Assembly (NCBI GenBank): GCA_028877005.1
Contig: JAGWPI010000159.1
Coordinates: 1 to 5,451 of the forward strand
Length of the DNA: 5,451 nucleotides
Direction of reading: 5' to 3'
DNA from: Bacteroidota bacterium
GTDB taxonomy: Bacteria > Bacteroidota > Bacteroidia > Chitinophagales > Chitinophagaceae
Made by a program: the position numbers and the translations under genes. Every line of letters begins with the position of its first letter. Position 1 is the stretch's first letter. Below, piece after piece: positions 1 through 5,451 of this stretch. The notes under the pieces were generated by a model. It ran no database searches. It saw only the letters and a program-made list of their open reading frames with translations, and was not told the DNA's origin.

Positions 1-1299
1 AGGAATAGCACCCGGATTAGCAACACGTGCTATGGGTAGTTGTAAACGATTCATATCATACAATCTATCGCCCTCAAACGCTAATTCCTTTCTACGCTCG
101 GTAACTATAGCTTGTAACAATAAAGGACCTGTTAATACATAAGGTGCAGCAATAGGATCACGCTGTGCCAGTAAAGCATTTAAATACTTCAAAGCATCAG
201 GTTCATTGTTAGGTAATGAAGCTTCGGCTGCAATTAAGTATACTTCACTTAAACGAATTACTTTTAAGTTATCACGATCTGTATTTTGTGCATTGGGAAA
301 TTTAGTAACAATGTAAGCTGGTGAGCCACTTTTGGTTGTACCGGGTACTAACAATCCTCTACGCACATCTGTTGATGAATACAAATTGTATAACTGACTT
401 GAGCAATAGATATCATTATAACCATTATAATATATGCCACCTAAATCGTCAAACCCATTATTATTAATAGCATCACAATCTACTTCAAACATGGTTTCAA
501 CAGCATCAGTTCGGGCAGCTGGGTTTTTCCAAAAAGCAGCATAGTTATTGGGTGTAACCAATGTAAATGGGCTATTATTAATTACATCAACTGCTGCATT
601 TTTAGCATCCGTATTGTCGCCCATGTATAAATAAGCACGTGCCAATAACCCTTCGGCAGCATATTTACTAATTCTTACAGAGCTACTATAAGCAGGCGCA
701 TTGGCAACAGCCATTTTTAAATCGCTGATAATTTGGCTGTATACTTCACTAACTTTATTGCGTGCAGGAAACAGATTGGGATTAAAATGTAGAATAATGG
801 GAACACCCAAAGAAGTTGAATCAACGGTGTAGGGCTTGGCATAAATATTTACCAATTTAAAATATAGCAAGCCTCTAATAGCATAAGCCTGTGCTTTAAT
901 AGCAGCTACATTAGGCCCACTAACATTTGCATCAATAATATTGTTTACGCGCAAAATGTCAATGTACGCCTGATTCCACATTTCTCCAACAACACCATCA
1001 CTTGAAACTACACTGTAATTGTATTGTGGCAAATAGCGACCTGAATTCTTGGTTTCCACATATGTATTATCAGCCTGTAAATCACCAATTACAGGGAAAT
1101 CTCTACCATATAATGCCACTGCTCTTAAGCCGGAATAAGCACCATTTAAAGCATCCGACAAACCTGATTCAGTATTAATGGCCTGTGATGCAGGCACAGA
1201 ATCACTAGGCGATTCATTTATGAAATTCTTACTGCATCCAGCCAATAGCATAGTTAGCGTGGAAACATAAATTGTGTATCGTTGAATAATATTTTTCAT
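1..1299 (-). CDS. SusD/RagB-family nutrient-binding outer-membrane lipoprotein (3' end cut off by window edge)
   Basis: This is the surface lipoprotein partner of the SusC-type transporter encoded just upstream; in this family it caps the barrel and captures the ligand, usually an oligosaccharide. The frame is open from ATG 1299-1297 to base 1, giving 433 residues with no stop, so the C-terminus lies outside. A type II signal is visible: a short basic N-terminus, a hydrophobic stretch and lipobox LLAGC with Cys22 as the lipidated residue. Family hallmarks follow in order: a TPR-like helical segment, YAIRGLLYFKLVNIYAKPY at 139-157, then GVPII at 165-169; a second helical repeat, LLARAYLYMGD, at 218-228; RLSEVYLIAAEA at 349-360; and ERRKELAFEGDRLYDMNR at 401-418, the conserved C-terminal SusD motif. 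Since that motif normally lies near the end, probably only about 25-40 residues are missing, making this a short member of a family that is often 450-600 residues. No strong Shine-Dalgarno is seen, only an A-rich leader, as usual in the phylum. Family assignment is firm; substrate is unknown. Confidence 0.96.
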   Translation of the reverse strand, partial: MKNIIQRYTIYVSTLTMLLAGCSKNFINESPSDSVPASQAINTESGLSDALNGAYSGLRAVALYGRDFPVIGDLQADNTYVETKNSGRYLPQYNYSVVSSDGVVGEMWNQAYIDILRVNNIIDANVSGPNVAAIKAQAYAIRGLLYFKLVNIYAKPYTVDSTSLGVPIILHFNPNLFPARNKVSEVYSQIISDLKMAVANAPAYSSSVRISKYAAEGLLARAYLYMGDNTDAKNAAVDVINNSPFTLVTPNNYAAFWKNPAARTDAVETMFEVDCDAINNNGFDDLGGIYYNGYNDIYCSSQLYNLYSSTDVRRGLLVPGTTKSGSPAYIVTKFPNAQNTDRDNLKVIRLSEVYLIAAEASLPNNEPDALKYLNALLAQRDPIAAPYVLTGPLLLQAIVTERRKELAFEGDRLYDMNRLQLPIARVANPGAIP

Positions 1300-1361
1300 T
1301 TCTTTACTATTTTAATTCAATTAAAACAATTCTCAACATATTAGTTGATTGTAATACGAGA
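1300..1361 (-). other. susC-susD intergenic spacer
   Basis: Only 62 bp separate the SusC-type stop codon from the SusD-type start, so the two genes are very probably one transcriptional unit. The spacer is AT-rich and holds a 17-nt palindrome (1310-1326) and a weaker stem, TCAAC (1333-1337) with GTTGA (1344-1348) around a 6-nt loop. No T-run follows either stem on the minus strand, so I do not see a terminator here. The structures could affect mRNA stability or the ratio of the two proteins; that is inference. Confidence 0.6.
1310..1326. repeat. 17-nt palindrome upstream of the SusD-type gene
   Basis: The arms TTTTAATT and AATTAAAA are perfect reverse complements around a single central C. 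The element ends 11 bp before the SusD start codon. It is made only of A and T apart from the centre, so chance occurrence in AT-rich DNA is plausible, and a one-base loop cannot form as a full RNA hairpin. As an RNA it could fold only with its inner pairs open, near the ribosome entry site. Confidence 0.45.
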
Positions 1362-4300
1362 TTATAGTCCAATTTTTATACCACCTGCAATTGTTTTCGG
1401 AATAAATACTTCCAAATTTCCAATTCCATTAATGCCAGCTTCGGGGTCAAATGGTACATTTTTATCTACACCAAAGGTGAATAAATTGGTACCTCTAACA
1501 TAAATTGTTACATTTTTTAAATAAGCTTTTTTCATTAATGATGCGGGTAATACATAGTTCAATTGAATATTTCTTAAACGTACATAATCGCCTTTGTAAA
1601 TATATCTGGTTGATGCACGATAGCCATTTTTATTACCACCATAAATTATTTTAGGCACATTGGTAATATCACCGGGATTTTTCCAAGCATTTAACTGGGT
1701 ATTCATTTGATTGAAGGCACCATAATAGGCACCATCACTATTTAAGTAAGAACCCCATTGGTCATACAAATAGTTGCCATAATTATAAAATAATTGGGCA
1801 TCTAAAGAGAAGTTTTTGTATGTAAAACTATTGTTGAAAGAACCATAATACTTGGGAGCTGCTGAATAGCCTGTTAATGCTAGTTGTGTGGCAGAATAAT
1901 TATTGGTTTTGGTTTTTCTTGTGCCATCTGTATACCAATTAGGATCACCATTAGAAGGATCAACACCTGCCCATTGGCGTAAGTAGAACTCTTGTAAATC
2001 ATGACCAACTGTGTAATAAAACGGGGAAGAACTAATTGATTTATTTTGGTATAATGATTCAACCCTATTTTTATTGTGTGCAAAATTGAAAGAGACTGTC
2101 CAAGAAAAGTTTTTAGTTACAATTGGCTTACCACCAACGGTTATTTCAATTCCTTGATTGCGGATACTTCCTACATTACTTAACTGCCCGCCAGGAAAAC
2201 CGGAAGTGGGCGATAATGTGGTGTTGGCCAATAAATCAGAAGTAGTTCTACTATAAAAGTCAACTGTTCCAAACAAACGATCTTTAAAAATACTAAAATC
2301 AACACCCACATCGAAAGGCTTATTTTTCTCCCAGGTTAAATTTGGATTACCAATATTAGAAGGTGCACTGCCCGGAATTCCGGTATAGTTATTCCCATAA
2401 CCATAAGTAGCCAATGCCTGATAATTACCAAAACCCAATGAATTACCATTAGAGCCATAAGAGGTGCGTAATTTCAATAAATTAACCCAAGTAATATTCT
2501 TCATAAAGTTTTCTTCATTCACATTCCAAGTAGCGCCAACAGAAAAGAAATTACCATATCGATTATTTATCCCAAAAACAGAAGATCCATCTCTACGGAA
2601 ACTACCACTAATAACATAACGATTTTTGTAATTAAAATCTGCATTTGAGAAGATGGAATTGGTGGCATTGCCACTAGGCAAAGCATATGCAGTAGTAGGG
2701 GTTGCAGCAGAAGCCAAATAATTTAAAGCCAAGGTGCCCGGGAAACCCTGTGCAGCCGATTGTAAAGTGTAGTATTTATATTGTTGCGCCTCATAACCTA
2801 ATTTCACATCAAAATAAACATCATTGGCCTTGTTTAAGTTTTGCCTAAAGTCGGCAAAATTGCTCCAAGTCCAGTCAAAAACTCGGGTATAAGCAGAAAA
2901 CGCATCCCCTCCGTGGGAATAGCCATCTCCGTAAAAAGGGTTTCTATACTGATCTTCCTGTATGGTAAAATATTCACCGGAATATCTACTGGTAAATTTC
3001 AGATTTTTCAATATTTGAAATTCGCCGGAAACATACCCTCTTAATGTAGTTTGTTTGGCAGTGTTTTTATTATAGGCGGCCTGAACCAGTGGGTTATATA
3101 TGCCACCATTTAAAGGAAATTCACCTGCTGCATCATTGTATTTCAATGAACCATCCGCATTACGAGGACTGTACCATGGCAATAAGAAAAATGACTCTAA
3201 TACTGGATTTGCAAAGGCACCTCCATTAGCTGGTGTTGATTGTTCACTAGTACTTCCGTTTAAACCTGTGGCAAAAGTAATTTTGTCAGTAGCATGGTGT
3301 GTTACTGAAATACTTCCATTATATCTTTTAAAATAAGTATTTAAAGTTGTACCATCCTGATTAAAATAACCGCCACTAGCATAAAACTGGGTTTTATCAT
3401 TCCCACCACTCAAACTTAAATTATATTGCTGTTGTGCTGCATGTGGCTGATTGACTACATTAAACCAGTTGGTATTTACTGTAGAGTCAACACCAAAGCC
3501 ATTTACCGGGTCAAAAATAATGGCATTAGCATCATTATTGTTGGCGGCATAACCGGCATTAATTAATGCTTGTTGGTATACTGTTACAGATTGTGGTGTT
3601 GTTAATGGCTTTACACTTGGGTTGTATGCCCTAGTATTATCGCCAATTTCAGTACTAAAATTAACTCTGGTTTGTCCGGCTTTGCCCTTTTTTGTAGTTA
3701 CCAATATTACACCGTTAGCAGCTCGTGAACCATAAATAGAAGTAGCAGCAGCATCTTTTAACACCGTAATACTTTCAATATCATCGGGATTAATAGAACT
3801 TAGCACGTTGGCTGTAGTAGTATTCACTGTAAAATCGCCGGTTGAGGCAATAACTCCATCAATTACCCAAAGTGGTGATGCACTTGCATTAATAGAACCA
3901 ATACCCCTAATACGAATATCGGTAGCAGAACCGGGTGCGCCAGATGAAGAAGTAGATTGCAAACCAGCAACAGCACCTTGCATGGCTTTATCTACAGAAG
4001 TAAAAGGCCTATCCGCAACATCAGATCCTTTAATTGTTGCTACAGAACCGGTAACATTTGTTTTTTTCGTAGTGCCATAAGCTACAACCACCACTTCCGA
4101 TAAATCGGATGAGCCTGACTGCATTTGCACACTCATGTTATCGCGAATCGGCAACTGTAAAGGTGCAAAATTAATGGCTGAAAATGAGAGTGTTTTAGCA
4201 GATTCAGGAACCTTTAAACTAAATGTTCCGTCTGCATTGGAAGTAGTACCTAACTGGGTACCCTTTACCAAAACAGAAACACCTGATAATGGAGTGCCCT

Positions 4301-4397
4301 TTTCATCTACAATTTTACCTTTAATGATTTTGGTTTGTGCCAAAAGTGGTCCGGAGGCCACAATAAGACACAGAAAAAGCGTCAGCAATTTTCTCAT
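1362..4397 (-). CDS. SusC/RagA-family TonB-dependent outer-membrane transporter
   Basis: This gene encodes the outer-membrane barrel that imports ligand delivered by its SusD-type partner, powered by TonB-ExbBD; it is complete at 1011 residues, a normal length. I chose ATG 4397 because it begins a clear signal peptide: MRK, a hydrophobic core, then cleavage near LLA-Q at residues 18-21. The open frame extends 18 codons further (ATG 4451), but that adds a polar stretch ahead of the signal. Domains in order: carboxypeptidase-regulatory-like beta-sandwich at about 24-95 (KGKIVDEKGTPLSGVSVLVKG); the SusC linker EVVVVAYGTTKKTNVTGSV at 101-119; TonB plug at about 115-240, with RIRGIGS, WVIDGV and the family signature SIYGSRAANGVILVTTKKGK at 220-239; then the barrel, with RRDGSSVFGINNRYG at 601-615, NVGSIRNQGIEI at 741-752 and GDYVRLRNIQLNYVLP at 936-951. 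There is no N-terminal STN domain, so it is probably not a transducer for an ECF sigma/anti-sigma pair. The chain ends in KIGL rather than the more usual terminal Phe. The SusD-type gene follows after 62 bp. Substrate cannot be inferred. Confidence 0.97.
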   Translation of the reverse strand: MRKLLTLFLCLIVASGPLLAQTKIIKGKIVDEKGTPLSGVSVLVKGTQLGTTSNADGTFSLKVPESAKTLSFSAINFAPLQLPIRDNMSVQMQSGSSDLSEVVVVAYGTTKKTNVTGSVATIKGSDVADRPFTSVDKAMQGAVAGLQSTSSSGAPGSATDIRIRGIGSINASASPLWVIDGVIASTGDFTVNTTTANVLSSINPDDIESITVLKDAAATSIYGSRAANGVILVTTKKGKAGQTRVNFSTEIGDNTRAYNPSVKPLTTPQSVTVYQQALINAGYAANNNDANAIIFDPVNGFGVDSTVNTNWFNVVNQPHAAQQQYNLSLSGGNDKTQFYASGGYFNQDGTTLNTYFKRYNGSISVTHHATDKITFATGLNGSTSEQSTPANGGAFANPVLESFFLLPWYSPRNADGSLKYNDAAGEFPLNGGIYNPLVQAAYNKNTAKQTTLRGYVSGEFQILKNLKFTSRYSGEYFTIQEDQYRNPFYGDGYSHGGDAFSAYTRVFDWTWSNFADFRQNLNKANDVYFDVKLGYEAQQYKYYTLQSAAQGFPGTLALNYLASAATPTTAYALPSGNATNSIFSNADFNYKNRYVISGSFRRDGSSVFGINNRYGNFFSVGATWNVNEENFMKNITWVNLLKLRTSYGSNGNSLGFGNYQALATYGYGNNYTGIPGSAPSNIGNPNLTWEKNKPFDVGVDFSIFKDRLFGTVDFYSRTTSDLLANTTLSPTSGFPGGQLSNVGSIRNQGIEITVGGKPIVTKNFSWTVSFNFAHNKNRVESLYQNKSISSSPFYYTVGHDLQEFYLRQWAGVDPSNGDPNWYTDGTRKTKTNNYSATQLALTGYSAAPKYYGSFNNSFTYKNFSLDAQLFYNYGNYLYDQWGSYLNSDGAYYGAFNQMNTQLNAWKNPGDITNVPKIIYGGNKNGYRASTRYIYKGDYVRLRNIQLNYVLPASLMKKAYLKNVTIYVRGTNLFTFGVDKNVPFDPEAGINGIGNLEVFIPKTIAGGIKIGL

Positions 4398-4594
4398 GGT
4401 TTTTAATGTTTGGTTTAAAAAATGTGGCATTTGGGTATAACATCCTAACAATAAATAAACAACCCATTAAAACCGACTTGTTATTATTGATAGGAATTTC
4501 TTTATAAATATTTTCTATTCAACTTTTGCTATTACTCAAATTTTTTAAAAGTAAATGAGCACCAATAGTATAATTATGCTGCATAGTCTACCAT

Positions 4595-4621
4595 AAAAAA
4601 GTTAAATAATTTTTATTTAAC
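4595..4621 (-). terminator. Terminator-like inverted repeat with T6 run (or operator)
   Basis: Arms GTTAAATAA and TTATTTAAC (plus strand 4601-4609 and 4613-4621) are perfect 9-bp reverse complements around a 3-nt loop. Read on the minus strand, the direction of all genes here, the stem is followed directly by six T residues (plus-strand A-run 4595-4600), the order expected of an intrinsic terminator. The stem has only one G-C pair, so it would be a weak terminator. It lies about 240 bp after the hydrolase stop and about 200 bp before the SusC-type start. It may end the hydrolase transcript, act as an attenuator in a long SusC leader, or be a DNA operator for a dimeric regulator. Confidence 0.45.
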
Positions 4622-4666
4622 ACAAGATGTGAAGTTATTACCAGATAAGCATTCCAGCACCTTAAA

Positions 4667-4674
4667 CAAAATTA
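4667..4674 (-). promoter_or_regulatory. Candidate Bacteroidota -7 promoter element (weak)
   Basis: On the minus strand this reads TAATTTTG, matching the Bacteroidota primary sigma-factor -7 consensus TAnnTTTG. I found no other full match in the gap on that strand. No TTG-type -33 element sits at the usual spacing upstream, only T-rich sequence, so the call is weak. If used, transcription would start near 4660, giving a leader of about 260 nt before the SusC-type start and placing the 4595-4621 hairpin inside that leader. Confidence 0.25.
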
Positions 4675-4862
4675 TAATTTAATTAAAGTGCTCTTAAAAT
4701 AAGATTAAAGGGAAAGGTATATGGTTCAAATAAATAATAATAAAAACAAAAAAATGCCATTACTATAACAAAACGGTTACTCTATATAAGTTAGCACAAA
4801 AGCTATATGCCTGATAAGTTGTGAGAGCGAGTGTATGAATAAATATTTTTATTTTATAATTG

Positions 4863-5451
4863 CTATAAAAAATGCCTTGCCCTTAACCATTCCATTACCT
4901 GATAGGGCCATTGCCTCAACCAAGGATCTTGTAAGGCCATACCAAAACCATGTCCGCCATGGTCATAAATGAATAGAGAAGCTGGAATATGATGGTTTAA
5001 CAATTGTTGATAATACATTAAACTATTTTGAACAGGTACAGTTTTATCATCATCTGCCTGAATAATAATGGCTGGTGGAGTGTTTGCTGTTACATTTTTT
5101 TCTGCTGACAGACTATCGATTAATGAAGCTGAAGGATGTTCGCCTAGCAGCATCTTTCTACTGTAAGCATGTACATAAGGTTCTTCCATAGTAATAACCG
5201 GATAAAGTAAAATTGAAAATGCAGGTTTTACTTTATTAGAGTTCGAAGCATTAAGAGTAGCAATACTTGCAGCTAAATGTCCACCTGCGGAAAAACCCAT
5301 TATACCAATTTTATCTTTTTTAATATGAAAAGAATCTGCATGTTGATAGATATACCTAAGCGCTTGATTTGCATCATTATATTGAGCCGGGTATTGATGT
5401 CCTTCCAAAGCATCATTGTTTAACCTATAATGTAATACAAATACAGCAATA
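4863..5451 (-). CDS. Alpha/beta hydrolase, esterase/lipase type (N-terminus outside window)
   Basis: The visible 195 residues are the C-terminal two-thirds or so of a serine hydrolase resembling the Aes/acetyl-esterase group (COG0657-like). The frame is open to the window edge, beginning IAVFVLHYRLNND, a strand and loop that in this family follow the oxyanion HGG motif, which must lie outside. The likely catalytic triad is complete: Ser54 in the elbow GFSAGG (codon 5291-5289), Asp135 in QADDDKTVP (5048-5046) and His167 in HGGHGFG (4952-4950). The stop is TAG at 4865-4863. A TTG codon at 5408-5406 is open to use as a start but falls inside the conserved fold, so I treat it as an internal Leu. 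The signal peptide, if any, is not visible, so location is unknown. The gene lies on the same strand upstream of the SusC-SusD pair, which suggests, but does not show, a carbohydrate esterase role such as deacylation of the imported glycan; related family members also act as peptidases or lipases. Confidence 0.9.
   Translation of the reverse strand, partial: IAVFVLHYRLNNDALEGHQYPAQYNDANQALRYIYQHADSFHIKKDKIGIMGFSAGGHLAASIATLNASNSNKVKPAFSILLYPVITMEEPYVHAYSRKMLLGEHPSASLIDSLSAEKNVTANTPPAIIIQADDDKTVPVQNSLMYYQQLLNHHIPASLFIYDHGGHGFGMALQDPWLRQWPYQVMEWLRARHFL

Larger units (their letters stand above)
4398..4862. other. AT-rich intergenic region between hydrolase and SusC-type gene
   Basis: This 465-bp gap has no convincing protein or RNA gene. 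It probably carries the 3' end of the hydrolase transcript and the promoter and leader of the SusC-SusD unit. Structures seen: a small AT-only inverted repeat at 4838-4853 (AATAAA / TTTATT, 4-nt loop) about 10 bp past the hydrolase stop, without a T-run on the minus strand; the strong palindrome with T-run at 4595-4621; and one -7-like element at 4667-4674. Both short open frames on the minus strand (4683-4760 and 4519-4584) look like chance products of T- and A-runs. No sigma-factor, regulator or mobile-element remnant is visible. Confidence 0.7.

Noticed and set aside
1880..2083. Minus-strand 67-codon open frame inside the SusC barrel region
   Set aside because: It overlaps a clearly coding frame with family motifs and has no features of its own.
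3808..4440. Plus-strand open frames (3808-4080 and 4135-4440) opposite the SusC N-terminal half
   Set aside because: They are antisense to strongly conserved SusC plug and signal regions, show no family motif, and have no promoter-like context; they are shadows of the real gene.
4519..4584. Minus-strand frame of 21 codons just after the hairpin
   Set aside because: Too short, no start signal and no recognisable motif; expected by chance in a gap of this size.
4683..4760. Minus-strand frame of 25 codons rich in Phe and Tyr, possibly a leader peptide
   Set aside because: The composition follows directly from T-runs in the DNA, there is no ribosome-binding signal or adjoining attenuator, and no link to amino-acid biosynthesis genes.
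4838..4853. AT-only inverted repeat as a hydrolase terminator
   Set aside because: Stem is only six A-T pairs and no T-run follows it on the minus strand; likely chance.
4398..4862. tRNA, CRISPR array, insertion-sequence end or riboswitch in the gap
   Set aside because: I saw no cloverleaf arms, no regularly spaced repeats, no transposase fragment or terminal repeats, and no recognisable riboswitch core.
5406..5408. TTG as start codon of the hydrolase
   Set aside because: The same frame continues upstream to the window edge with residues typical of the alpha/beta hydrolase fold (AVFVLHYRL), so the true start lies outside.

Overview
The window looks like part of a chromosome from a Bacteroidota bacterium, plausibly Chitinophagaceae or a related group. 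The evidence is an adjacent SusC/RagA and SusD/RagB outer-membrane pair, AT-rich DNA, no strong Shine-Dalgarno sequences, and a lipoprotein signal of the Bacteroidota kind. The taxonomic guess below phylum level is inference only. All recognisable genes lie on the minus strand, so transcription runs from high to low coordinates.

Layout in transcription order. (1) 5451-4863 is the C-terminal part of an alpha/beta hydrolase (esterase/lipase type, GFSAGG nucleophile elbow); its N-terminus lies beyond the window. (2) 4862-4398 is a 465-bp AT-rich gap with no convincing gene. It holds a perfect 9-bp inverted repeat followed by a T6 run (terminator-like on the minus strand) and one weak match to the Bacteroidota -7 promoter element. 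(3) 4397-1362 is a complete 1011-residue SusC/RagA-family TonB-dependent transporter. (4) 1361-1300 is a short spacer with a 17-nt palindrome just upstream of the next start. (5) 1299-1 is a SusD/RagB-family surface lipoprotein with 433 residues visible; its last few dozen residues run off the window.

The SusC and SusD proteins should form one 'pedal-bin' uptake complex: the SusD lipoprotein caps the SusC barrel and captures ligand, and TonB/ExbBD energy drives import of an oligosaccharide or other oligomer. The hydrolase upstream on the same strand may be an esterase acting on the same substrate, for example by removing acyl groups, but the long gap and possible terminator mean co-transcription is not shown. 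The substrate cannot be read from the sequence. No wholly new system is evident; the main open points are the regulatory structures in the gap and the role of the hydrolase.
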